Source: DASQVO01 sp035640715 (lineage in GTDB: Bacteria; Actinomycetota; Actinomycetes; Streptosporangiales; Streptosporangiaceae). Taken from it: a DNA stretch of 16,264 nucleotides. A program made the translations under genes and the position numbers. The stretch covers positions 1 to 16,264 of the forward strand of contig DASQVO010000529.1 in NCBI GenBank assembly GCA_035640715.1, given 5' to 3'. The notes below the pieces were generated by a model. It had not been told where the DNA came from. It saw only the letters and a list, made by a program, of their open reading frames with translations, and ran no database searches. This document shows positions 7,537-15,196 of the stretch, in pieces. The stretch's first letter is position 1; each line of letters starts with the position of its first letter.

Positions 7537-9032
7537 GCACGCTGACCTCACTCGCACGTGCCATCGCCCAAGAGCAGCAGGCTGCCCAGCCCATCACCAC
7601 CGTCCGGCACGTGCACATCAGCCACCGCCCCTTCGTGTTCATCCCCCTGGCGCTGGCCGGGGAGGCCAACGCCCCGCTCGCCGCCATGGCCGGCGACGAC
7701 CCCGGGGCACCCAGGCTGCTCACCGTGCCCGAGCCGCGCGATCGCGACCAGCGTTTCGCCTTCGCCGCCGACCTCGCCGCCATCATCCTCCGCTACATCG
7801 AGAGCTACCTCGGTGACGAGGAGACGGCCGGCACCACCAAGGAGACCCGCACCCGTTACGCGGACGCGCCCCAGCTTCTGGTGCCGAACCCGGCCGGTGT
7901 CGCCTTCACTCGCCTGCTCGGCCGCTCCACCCGGTTCCGCAGGACCGAGGGACCGTACGCGGTCGCGGAGTCTGTGCCCGTCCTGGGCCGCTGGCTGACG
8001 TTCCTTGCCGAACGAGCGGAGCATCCCGCCTCGTCACTCATGCTGGCCGTGACCGACGCGCTGGCGCTGCACTGGGCCACCGGCCAGAGCCCCATGGAGG
8101 ACCTCAACCTCGGCACGCTCCTTGGCTGGATCGACCCGGCGCCGGGCCTGACCGGCGTGCAGGCCGCGGCCCGGGCCGAAGACCCCGTCCACTGCCCTCC
8201 GGCCGGCCCGGCGACCGACCCCACGTTCGACAACGAGGTGCTCGAATCCCGGTTCCTCGCGGTCCGCACGGCGAAGGCGACCGGCGACGGGCGGGCGATG
8301 CAGCGCGCGAAGGCCACTCTCGCCGATGCTCTGGCCACCCAGCTCACGCCTACCTGGACGCTGATGTGGCGGGCGGTGGACCTGCTGCGCCGCCTCCCAC
8401 CCGGAGATCACGTCGCGACCCGCTGGAACCAGGACAAGGACGCGTTCACCTGGCACGCGAACCACCTCCGCGACGGCGGCCCGCCGCAGCCGCGCCGCGA
8501 CAGCGCCGTCCCGGCCGCCCGCAGGCTGGCCGGCCTGGAGAAGGTCCAGGCCGAATACGCCGCGCAACGGGCTTTCGATGACCCGCTGGTCATGGCCGAG
8601 TACCGGATGACCGGCGAGGCGTTCGCAGGCACGGTCACCGCCGCCGAGCCGGATCGCGTCGATGACAGCGGCCGAAGACGCGTGCTGCGGCCCCGCATCA
8701 CCGTCGAGACGAGCGACGTGGTGCTCGCCGAGCCCGGCGCCTCCCTCACCTCACCCGCGCGACCGAACCAGGCGGCGCGCGTCCTCTCGGTGACCGCGGC
8801 GGGCGACCGGACAAGCGTCGTCCTCGAGCTCAAGGGCGGCATGGGCCGTGCCCTCACGCCCGAGCCCGGCAGCGTGCCAACGACCGGCGAGGCCGTCTGC
8901 TACGCGACCTTCACCGACGGCTTCCAGCGACTCCCCGAGTTCCCGGACCCCGAGGACACCCCGTGGACCCATGGCGGCCCGCCGCCGCAGTACGTCCCGT
9001 CCGATGACGACGCCCAGGAGGAGTGGTCATGA
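7533..9032 (+). CDS. Operon gene C: unknown protein with beta-rich C-terminal region, helicase-associated
   Basis: 499 aa, family not recognised. The N-terminal ~320 residues are mixed helical: 'HRPFVFIPLALAGEANAPLA' (31-50), 'LLVPNPAGVAFTRLLGRSTR' (115-134), and 'HWATGQSPMEDLNLGTLLGW' (180-199), which looks strongly structured. Residues ~355-460 alternate short hydrophobic strands with charged turns ('RITVETSDVVLAEPG', 'RVLSVTAAGDRTSVVLELK'), like the small beta-barrel inserted in UPF1/DNA2-type helicases. The protein ends in an acidic tail. No nuclease or ATPase motif is visible. It overlaps gene B by 4 bases at the start and gene D by 4 bases at the end (9029-9032), so stoichiometric production with the helicase is likely. 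The idea that it supplies a helicase accessory domain in trans is an inference from position and strand pattern. Confidence 0.8.
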   Translation: MSTLTSLARAIAQEQQAAQPITTVRHVHISHRPFVFIPLALAGEANAPLAAMAGDDPGAPRLLTVPEPRDRDQRFAFAADLAAIILRYIESYLGDEETAGTTKETRTRYADAPQLLVPNPAGVAFTRLLGRSTRFRRTEGPYAVAESVPVLGRWLTFLAERAEHPASSLMLAVTDALALHWATGQSPMEDLNLGTLLGWIDPAPGLTGVQAAARAEDPVHCPPAGPATDPTFDNEVLESRFLAVRTAKATGDGRAMQRAKATLADALATQLTPTWTLMWRAVDLLRRLPPGDHVATRWNQDKDAFTWHANHLRDGGPPQPRRDSAVPAARRLAGLEKVQAEYAAQRAFDDPLVMAEYRMTGEAFAGTVTAAEPDRVDDSGRRRVLRPRITVETSDVVLAEPGASLTSPARPNQAARVLSVTAAGDRTSVVLELKGGMGRALTPEPGSVPTTGEAVCYATFTDGFQRLPEFPDPEDTPWTHGGPPPQYVPSDDDAQEEWS

Positions 9033-10384
9033 CCCTGGTCGGCCTCGAAACGCCTGCCGCAGAGCCGCCGGCCAGCCCGGCCGAACTCGCGGAGCAGGCG
9101 ACCGCCGCGATCCTCGCTGATCTCGCCAGCGCCGAACGCGGCGTCGTCGTGGACTCCCCGCCAGGTGCCGGCAAGTCGACTCTGGTCGTGCGGGCGGCGG
9201 CGGAGCTCGCCGACACGGGTGAGCAGGTCATGGTCATCGCGCAGACGAACGAGCAAGTCGACGACCTGACCGAACGCCTCGCGAGCACCCACCCCGGCCT
9301 GCGGATCGGCCGCATCTCCGCGAACGAGTACGTGCCGTCGCCCCGCGTGGCACGGTACGGGAACGTGACGGTATCGGCGAAAGCGGCCGACCTGGTCGGC
9401 TGCCCGGTGGTGGCCGGTACCGCCCACAAGTGGGCCACAGTGCATGACGCGTCCTGGCCCTGGGCCATCGTCGACGAGGCATACCAGATGCGTTCGGACC
9501 TGCTGCTGCGCGTCGCCGGCCTGTTCGACCGGGCCCTGTTCGTCGGCGACCCTGGCCAGCTCGACCCCTTCTCGACCGTGCAGACCGAACGCTGGACCGG
9601 CCTGACCTGGGATCCGATGCAGAGCGCGGTCGCCGTGTTGCTCCGCCACAATCCGGATATCCCGGTGCGCACGCTGCCCGTGTCCTGGCGGCTCCCCGAG
9701 CCCGCGGTCGACGTGATAGCGGAGGCCTTCTACCCGTTCAGCGGGTTCCGCGCCGGCACGACGCGGGAGCAGCGGCGCATGGAGTTCACCACGAGCTCGT
9801 TCGCCACGAATCCCTTTGACGAAGCCCTGGAGACAGCCGCGGAGTCCGGCTGGGCCCTGTATGAGCTGCCCGGTCGGCACACCGTGCGCACCGACGCTGA
9901 GGCCGTGACCGCCTGTGCCGCCCTTGCCGCCCGCCTCCTGCAGCGGGGGGCGGTTGCCTACTCCGAACGAGCGGTGGCGGGAGCCTCGGTCACCGCTGAC
10001 CGGATCGCGGTGGGGACCGCCCACCGCGACCAGGCCTAGGCGATCCGCTCGGTACTCCGTGGTAACGGCATCGACGGCGTCACCGTCGACACGGCTAACC
10101 GCCTGCAGGGCCGGGAGTTCGACGCGGTGATCGTCCTGCACCCGCTGTCCGGCCGCCGCGACGCCACCGCGTTCCACCTGGAGGCCGGGCGCCTCTGCGT
10201 CCTCACCACCCGCCACCGTCACGCCTGCATCGTCGTCGCCCGCGCCGGCATCCCCGAACTGCTGGATGCCCACCCGTCCACCGAGCCGGTCCACCTGAAC
10301 GTCCCAGTCAAGTTCCCGGACGGGTGGAGCGCCCATCAGACACTGCTCGCGCACCTACAGCGCTGGAAGGTGAGGGCGCTGTGA
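9029..10384 (+). pseudogene. Operon gene D: UPF1/DNA2-like SF1 helicase interrupted by in-frame amber
   Basis: The frame shows all SF1 helicase motifs. These are Walker A 'SPPGAGKST' (43-51), Ia 'AQTNEQVDDL', II 'VDEAYQM' (D149-E150), III 'GDPGQLDP' (173-180), IV 'SWRLP' (219-223), V 'VDTANRLQGREFDAVIV', and VI 'LTTRHRHACIVV'. A TAG at codon 337 ends the main product at 336 aa, before motifs V and VI. The frame then continues for 114 clean codons to TGA 10382-10384. ATG 9029 is chosen because AGGAGG (9016-9021) lies 7 bases upstream and it overlaps the stop of gene C (ATGA). A product ending at the amber would lack the arginine finger region and should not hydrolyse ATP normally. Readthrough, suppression or a sequencing error are the alternatives to loss of function. 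Confidence 0.88.
10037..10039 (+). other. In-frame amber codon within helicase gene
   Basis: The frame reads 'HRDQA-TAG-AIRSVL'. This segment matches the helicase motif usually written as 'YRxQ...I', and the amber sits at a solvent-facing position where Gln (CAG) would fit. The context GCCTAGGC could derive from CCCAGG by a single C-to-T change. Confidence 0.9.
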
Positions 10385-10403
10385 GAGATCCATCGTCAGA
10401 CGC

Positions 10404-10444
10404 ACCAGCCCTCGGCGGTGCTGATGGCACGGCCGAGGGCTGGT
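10404..10444. terminator. Long perfect hairpin between convergent genes (bidirectional terminator)
   Basis: ACCAGCCCTCGGC (10404-10416) pairs perfectly with GCCGAGGGCTGGT (10432-10444), a 13-bp stem. The 15-base loop can itself pair (GTGC 10418-10421 with GCAC 10427-10430). It lies 19 bases after the helicase stop and 39 bases before the stop of the convergent secreted protein. No T-tract follows on either side, which is common for high-GC terminators. Confidence 0.75.
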
Positions 10445-10483
10445 CGGGTGGTTCCGTCAGGGAGCGGGCCTGGCGGTTCGCCG

Positions 10484-11029
10484 TTACTTCTGCACGGGCC
10501 AGACTTGCAGGTACTGGACTCCACTGCGCGAGCAGGCACCGAACGGGAACGGCACCACCTTGGACGCGAACTGATTCGGCGGGTAGATCCGCAGCCCGGC
10601 GGCAGTGACCGGGCGGCAGACGGCCTTCGGGAAGTCACCCACCTCGGCGATCAGGATCGTCTCCTTCGCGGTGGCTCCGTTGGCCAGCGTCACTAGCTGC
10701 CGGGGGATCGCGGGGGACCGATGCGCCGGTTCCCCGACCTGCTGGCCGCGAAGGTTAACCCCGGACACCCCCGAATAGCCGAACAGCGTGCAGGTGTGTC
10801 CCGAGAGATTGGTGAACTGAAGCTGGTACGCGATGTTGCCCGCGGCTCCGTTGCCCATCGTGTTCAGCCACACGACAAGCCCGGACGTGGAGCACTGCGG
10901 CACAGCCGTGGCGCTGGCGCCGGCCGGCGAGCCCGATGATGCCAGGGCAATGGCTGGCGTGAGGATCGCGGCCGCGGCAATCGCGGCCATGGCCGCGCCA
11001 CGCCGTGCGGCGGTGGCGGTGAATTTCAT
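10484..11029 (-). CDS. Secreted DUF4232-family protein
   Basis: 181 aa. An N-terminal signal peptide (basic n-region 'MKFTATAARR', Ala-rich hydrophobic core, probable cleavage after 'ALA' ~28-30) directs export. The mature part matches the DUF4232 pattern of actinobacterial extracellular proteins: 'GNIAYQLQFTNLSGHTCTL' (64-82), 'GYSGVSGV', and a C-terminal 'YLQVWPV'. Four cysteines (46, 80, 138, 166) could form two disulfides. ATG 11029 has AGGGAG (complement of 11037-11042) 7 bases upstream. It is transcribed towards the helicase gene and diverges from dapF across 174 bases. The function of the family is not established. Confidence 0.88.
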   Translation of the reverse strand: MKFTATAARRGAAMAAIAAAAILTPAIALASSGSPAGASATAVPQCSTSGLVVWLNTMGNGAAGNIAYQLQFTNLSGHTCTLFGYSGVSGVNLRGQQVGEPAHRSPAIPRQLVTLANGATAKETILIAEVGDFPKAVCRPVTAAGLRIYPPNQFASKVVPFPFGACSRSGVQYLQVWPVQK

Positions 11030-11191
11030 TGGTCTGCTCCCTTTCGGTCATGGCCCGGCGTCGGCAGCCGGAGCGTCACGCCTCCTATGACGCGATCGGA
11101 TGGCTGGCGGTTGTGGACTTAAGGCCCAAAACGGGACGTCCGCATGCATCGTGCCCTGCGATTCCTGACGGCCCGTAACCGCGCGGCGGGA

Positions 11192-11204
11192 TAGCATCGG
11201 GGCA
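11192..11204 (+). promoter_or_regulatory. Leaderless promoter -10 element of dapF
   Basis: TAGCAT (11192-11197) is followed by exactly 6 bases and ATG 11204, the same geometry as at 5423-5435. No Shine-Dalgarno sequence lies upstream of the ATG. No convincing -35 was found. Confidence 0.5.
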
Positions 11205-12157
11205 TGCGCTTCGCGAAGGGACACGGCACGGAGAACGACTTTGTGATCTTGCCCGATCCCGACGCCGAACTGGATCTGTCACCTGCCCTGGTGCGCCGGC
11301 TGTGTGACCGCCGGGCCGGTATCGGCGCCGACGGGGTGCTGCGCGTTGTGGAGGTGGAGGTGCTGGCGGCCGCGCTGACCGAGAGCGGCCCCGGCGGATC
11401 ACGTGCCTCGGATACCGCGACCGATACCCTGACGGCGGCTGCGGCGACCGCGCTCGTCTCTCCGGCGATGATGGCTGAGGCGGGCTCGCCAGCCCTCGGC
11501 GAGGCCGCCGGCCAGGGCCTGGTCGCCGAGTGGTTCATGGACTACCGCAACGCCGACGGCAGCCTGGCGGAGATGTGCGGCAACGGCATCCGCGTGTTCG
11601 CCCGCTATCTCCTCGACCATGGACTGGCCACCGGCCCCGAGTTCGCCATCGAGACCAGGGCCGGGACGCGCGTGGTCCGCGAGGAGGCCGACGGCCGCAT
11701 CACCGTGGACATGGGCGGGCCGGCTGTGCTGGGTGCGGGGAGCGCGCTCGTTGGGGGCGTGACCTGCGAGGGTCTGCGGGTCTCGCTGGGCAACCCGCAC
11801 CTCGCCTGTGTGGTCGAGTCCCCGCTGGACGGATATGACTTCGGCGAGCCGCCCGTGCTGGACCCGGCGCTGTTCCCCGAGGGCGCCAACGTCGAGCTGG
11901 TGCGGGTGACCGGTGAGCGCAGCGCGGAGATGCGCGTCTACGAGCGCGGTTCCGGCCCGACGAGGTCCTGCGGCACCGGAGCGGTAGCGGCGGCCGTCGC
12001 GGCGGCGGAGGCGACCGGCAACCAGGACGGGACCTGGCTCGTCCGGGTGCCCGGCGGTGACCTCACCGTCACGCTGAGCCCCGTGACGAGCCTGCTCACC
12101 GGCCCAGCCGTCATCGTCGCCGAAGGCGAGCTGTGCTCCGGCTGGCTCGCTGGCTGA
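11204..12157 (+). CDS. dapF: Diaminopimelate epimerase with internal insertion
   Basis: Interconverts LL- and meso-diaminopimelate for lysine and peptidoglycan synthesis. Both catalytic cysteines are present: C125 in 'EMCGNGIR' and C256 in 'RSCGTGA'. Other conserved segments are 'KGHGTENDFV' (5-14), 'RRAGIGADG', 'MDYRNADGS' (112-120), 'SLGNPH' and 'EGANVE'. The protein is 317 aa, longer than usual. The excess sits between 'GVLRVV' (44-49) and 'WFMDYRN' (110-116), where about 60 residues of Ala/Ser/Thr/Gly-rich low-complexity sequence replace a shorter connection. The frame is intact through the insertion. The start at 11204 is supported by the sequence 'MRFAKGHG' and the leaderless -10. In many actinobacteria dapF follows miaA directly; here six kilobases of accessory genes lie between. 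Confidence 0.96.
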   Translation: MRFAKGHGTENDFVILPDPDAELDLSPALVRRLCDRRAGIGADGVLRVVEVEVLAAALTESGPGGSRASDTATDTLTAAAATALVSPAMMAEAGSPALGEAAGQGLVAEWFMDYRNADGSLAEMCGNGIRVFARYLLDHGLATGPEFAIETRAGTRVVREEADGRITVDMGGPAVLGAGSALVGGVTCEGLRVSLGNPHLACVVESPLDGYDFGEPPVLDPALFPEGANVELVRVTGERSAEMRVYERGSGPTRSCGTGAVAAAVAAAEATGNQDGTWLVRVPGGDLTVTLSPVTSLLTGPAVIVAEGELCSGWLAG

Positions 12158-12220
12158 CCCGCTGCGCGGGCTGACCGGTGCGCTAGCTGACCCGCTACGC
12201 TGGCTGGCTCGCGGGCTGAC
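12153..12220 (+). repeat. Degenerate tandem GCTGAC repeats and hairpin after dapF
   Basis: GCTGAC recurs at 12153, 12170, 12186 and 12215. Two copies extend to GCTGACCCGCT (12153, 12186), separated by 33 bases. Within them CCCGC 12158-12162 and GCGGG 12166-12170 form a compact hairpin immediately after the dapF stop, a plausible terminator. The repeat probably grew by slippage; the last dapF codons are part of the same sequence family. Confidence 0.5.
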
Positions 12221-12235
12221 AATCCTGCCGCGTGG

Positions 12236-12619
12236 CTATCCGGGCAGGCTGGACAGAAACTTCTCGCGGTCGACGATGACACGCTCGATCATGGCCAGGC
12301 CGACCACCGTGCCGTGGGAATCCGTGGCAGTGACGTCGAAGACCAGCCGCCTGCCGTCGACGCTGGCGAGCTCGGCGGCGATCGTGACGTGCATGCCGAC
12401 CGGGCTGGCCGCCTTGTGCTCCAGGTAGACGCGGGTGCCGACGGATGTGCGCCCAGGCGCCAGCGCTTCCTGCACCACCTTGACCGTTGCCGCCTCCGCG
12501 AGTGCCAGCAGTTGCGGCATCGCCAGCACCGGCATGTCCCCGCTGCCGACCCGCTGAGCGGTGTCGTCGCGGGCGACCGCAATGACGGTCTCAGCCCGCA
12601 GTCCCGGACTCAGCTTCAT
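12236..12619 (-). CDS. Hotdog-fold thioesterase (FlK-like)
   Basis: 127 aa from ATG 12619. The sequence resembles small acyl-CoA thioesterases of the FlK/hotdog group: 'GSGDMPVLAMPQLLALAEAA' (26-45) with E42 as likely catalytic acid, 'VGTRVYLEHKA' (60-70), and 'GMHVTIAAEL' with H77. The strand pattern 'RLVFDVTATDSHGTVVGLAMIERVIVD' closes the fold. The frame extends 21 codons upstream, but that part is low in family resemblance. At ATG 12619 there is no SD, while TAGCGT (complement of 12627-12632) stands 7 bases before the start, suggesting leaderless transcription. It faces dapF tail to tail across the repeat region. The substrate is not predictable from sequence. Confidence 0.85.
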   Translation of the reverse strand: MKLSPGLRAETVIAVARDDTAQRVGSGDMPVLAMPQLLALAEAATVKVVQEALAPGRTSVGTRVYLEHKAASPVGMHVTIAAELASVDGRRLVFDVTATDSHGTVVGLAMIERVIVDREKFLSSLPG

Positions 12620-12706
12620 AGCGCAAACGCTACTGCTGCCGCCCGTTGAGGAGGTGGAGGTCAGAAATACCAAAGGTAGCAAGCGTGGCGTAAGTGGCCG
12701 ATGACG

Positions 12707-12973
12707 TCAGGAGCTGGGGAGGCGGTAGGTGCGGCGGGCGTTGCCGCTCGCGGCTTGGCGGGCGATGCGCTCGGCGTCGTGTTCGGTCCAGGCACCGTCG
12801 TCCAGGCCGGCCCGGAGGAACCGGTGGTTCACCTCGGCAGCGCCGAGGTCGGTTCGGCGGACCAGGTACTCCTCTGGCTGGGCGTGTGCCGGCAGGCCGA
12901 GCACCGGCGGGCACCGGGGACGCAGCGCGAAGCCGATCTGCGAGTCGAAGAGCGTGACGCCGGAGCGGCCCGG
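12707..12973 (-). pseudogene. Amidohydrolase remnant (both ends of the gene joined by deletion)
   Basis: Directly after the permease stop, and in the same frame, 88 codons run to TGA (12707-12709). They read 'GVTLFDSQIGFALR', then 'VLGLPAHAQPEEYLVRR' and 'LGAAEVNHRFLRAGL', typical of the N-terminal part of actinobacterial amidohydrolases found with amine permeases and glutamine-synthetase-like enzymes. They jump immediately to 'AERIARQAASGNARRTYRLP', typical of the C-terminal end. The metal-binding start and roughly the central 250 residues are absent. No start codon with an SD precedes it; GTG 12904 lies inside the homologous region. I read this as a gene that lost its start and centre. The family call is from memory of motif patterns. 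Confidence 0.65.
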
Positions 12974-14497
12974 TCAGGCATTCGGCGCCCGTTCACCCGC
13001 GGTACCCGGAAGGCCGGCCGGCGGCGCGGCCGCTGTGCCCGGCCCGGGCTCGGCGACTCCCTCGCTGACGGTCAGCGCGGCACCGAGCCGGCGCGCGAAG
13101 CCGGGCGCCACCGCGACCACGATCACGGCGGCAATGAGCCAGCCGCCGGACACGACCGGGAACCAGCGCCCCGGCCCGGACGGAGGGTACGGGATGACGT
13201 TGCGGTAGAGCGTGTAGCCGAGCACGACCAGCGCCGCGAGCGGGATCACGGCCTGCCAGGCCGGCACGGGCAGCCGGCGGCGGACAAAGACGAGGATCAT
13301 GCAGCCGATCGTGGCGAGCACGTAGGCGACCAGGAGGATGAGCGTGCCGATCGTGCCCGACCAGGCGAAGCTGTCCTCGGCGGTGGCGTGGAAGGCGGCG
13401 ACGTAGATCACGATGATCGCGACCGAGAAGGCCGTGATCAGGGCGGTGGCGGCGGCGGGCGTGCCGGCGCGGGACGCGCGGCCCAGGCCGCGGGCGCCTG
13501 CCGCGTCCCGGGCGAGGGCGTACATCAGCCGTGACGCGCCGACCGTGGACGCCAGGCAGCATCCGAAGGCGCTCACCGTCGCGCCCAGCGTGATGACGTC
13601 GCCCACCCAGGCGCCGACGTAGGTGGTGCCGAGGTTGCCGAGCAGCGAGGGCGAGTTGGCAAACGCTGCCACGCCGGCCTTGCTGGTGCCGAAGCCCATC
13701 ATCTCCACAGCGGTGACGATGACGAAGTAGATGCCGCCGAAGACGGCGGTGCCGAGAATCGCGCGCGGGATGTCGCGGGTCGGCCTCGTTGCCTCCTCGC
13801 CGAGAGTGGAGGCGGCCTCGAAGCCGGCGAACGACAGGAACCCGAAGACGACAGCGAGGAACAGGGGCGAGATGCTCGTCCCCGGCGGCACCTCGAACAC
13901 GCTCAGCGTGAAGTGGTGGCCGCCGGGTGCCGTCCCGGCCAGCAGCCGGACCAGCACGACCGCGGTGACGATCAGGATCACGGCCACCGTGGCGCCCTCG
14001 ACCGACAGCAGCACGTTCGTCCCGCGCCGGGCGGGCACGACGGCAAGCAGCAGCGTCAGTGCCAGGGCGACGCCGGCCAGCACGAACGGCGCCCAGGACG
14101 GCGGGTGCGGCCACGCGCCGATGGCCTGCAGGAACGCGGTGCCGAAGATGCCCGCCGCGGAGGAGGTCACCACGGCGTAGAACGTGTACGTGCCCAGCAG
14201 CCCCCACCCGGCGACCACCCCGGCCCGCGGGCCCAGCGTCGCCCCGACGAATGCGTACACCGATCCGGAGTGGTGGTAGTACTGGCAGAGCCGCACGAAG
14301 ACGTAGGCGATAAGGAGCACGCCCACCGCGGCGATGAGGAACGCGAGCGGCACGGCGCGCCCGGCCGTGGCGGCGCTGGCCTGAGGGTTGATGTTTGCGG
14401 CCATGCTGGGCGCCATCAGCGCGATGGACAGGCCGATGGCCTGCCAGACGGACAGGGACCGTCTCAGCCCGCTGCCCTGCGGTGACGTTCCGGGCAT
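12974..14497 (-). CDS. APC-family amino acid/amine permease
   Basis: 507-aa integral membrane transporter with about 12 hydrophobic segments. The APC N-terminal motif is visible in 'LSIALMAPSMAANINPQASA' (23-42), and the conserved 'FAGFEAASTLGEEATRPTRDI' region lies at about 223-243, followed by 'PRAILGT'. The last ~45 residues are a hydrophilic Pro/Gly/Ala tail. ATG 14497 is preceded by GAGGAGGG (complement of 14501-14508), a strong ribosome binding site. The downstream amidohydrolase remnant in the same direction suggests the pair once took up and processed an amino acid or polyamine derivative. The substrate cannot be read from the sequence. It is intact, with no frameshift. Confidence 0.92.
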   Translation of the reverse strand: MPGTSPQGSGLRRSLSVWQAIGLSIALMAPSMAANINPQASAATAGRAVPLAFLIAAVGVLLIAYVFVRLCQYYHHSGSVYAFVGATLGPRAGVVAGWGLLGTYTFYAVVTSSAAGIFGTAFLQAIGAWPHPPSWAPFVLAGVALALTLLLAVVPARRGTNVLLSVEGATVAVILIVTAVVLVRLLAGTAPGGHHFTLSVFEVPPGTSISPLFLAVVFGFLSFAGFEAASTLGEEATRPTRDIPRAILGTAVFGGIYFVIVTAVEMMGFGTSKAGVAAFANSPSLLGNLGTTYVGAWVGDVITLGATVSAFGCCLASTVGASRLMYALARDAAGARGLGRASRAGTPAAATALITAFSVAIIVIYVAAFHATAEDSFAWSGTIGTLILLVAYVLATIGCMILVFVRRRLPVPAWQAVIPLAALVVLGYTLYRNVIPYPPSGPGRWFPVVSGGWLIAAVIVVAVAPGFARRLGAALTVSEGVAEPGPGTAAAPPAGLPGTAGERAPNA

Positions 14498-14612
14498 TGG
14501 CCCTCCTCACTGCGGGATTCGTGCCTTTCCCGTAGTGTGCGCTCCGCCGCACGGGCCAGGGAAGTGGCGGAGAGATCGCTTCATCTTCCCGGCACTTTCT
14601 AGATAGGTGAAG

Positions 14613-14723
14613 GTGAACAACCGGTCCCCGCCCGGCACGATCCCGCTCAGTGACGCCGAGGTGGACCGGTACATCCGCGCGCCCGCCGGTGCTCACAACG
14701 AGCCGTCGCCAATCCGCGCATGA
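14613..14723 (+). CDS. Possible small ORF, 36 aa, weak
   Basis: GTG 14613 opens 36 codons reading 'SPPGTIPLSDAEVDRYIRAP' and ends at TGA 14721-14723. TAGATA (14600-14605) stands 7 bases before the GTG, like the leaderless promoters elsewhere in the window. 'PLSDAEVDRYI' has a natural-protein look, but I recognise no family. It could be the start of a decayed gene divergent from the permease, or chance. Confidence 0.25.
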   Translation: MNNRSPPGTIPLSDAEVDRYIRAPAGAHNEPSPIRA

Positions 14724-15196
14724 AGCTGCGTCCCAGAACGGCCGTGGCGACGGCCATACTGGCGACGTGGCCGATTCTGCGCTCGATGTCGCAATAGACG
14801 CGCTCGCCCGTGACGTCATTCCGACCATCCACGCCGTCCGTACGCAGCCGCACCTGGTGCCCCCGGCTGCGGCCCGGACGGTTGCTGCGCGCTTACGGCG
14901 GCCAGCAGCGCACGGGCCTGATCAGGGTTGATGACGCGGCGCCGGTCGATTGCCTGCGAGGCGCGCGGGGCGCTCCGCTGCAACTCTTAACCGGGTTAGC
15001 GTCGAGCCGCCGGAGTTCGACCGCGTATTGAAGTGCATTGAACAGCACAGCGCGTGGCGTCTAGCTGATGTCGCAGCGGCCCGGGTTCCATACAACGATG
15101 CGGCCGGGCGAAGCCACAACTACGCCCTCGCAGCTGCGCTGCTTACGTCCCTGCACGTACCACGAAGGGCTCTCTCAGTATTCTGGTTTGCACCCG

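Noticed and set aside
10037..10039. Programmed decoding of UAG as pyrrolysine
   Set aside because: No sign of a dedicated context in the sequence, and the family and lineage give no reason to expect it; nonsense mutation or suppression is simpler.
10127..10384. Independent small gene starting at GTG 10127
   Set aside because: It begins in the middle of helicase motif V and is in the same frame as gene D; it is the downstream part of the interrupted helicase.
12701..13534. Long plus-strand frame opposite the permease
   Set aside because: Its product is a His/Arg/Asp/Gly-rich low-complexity sequence, typical of the antisense of a high-GC gene; the minus strand encodes a clear 12-segment permease.
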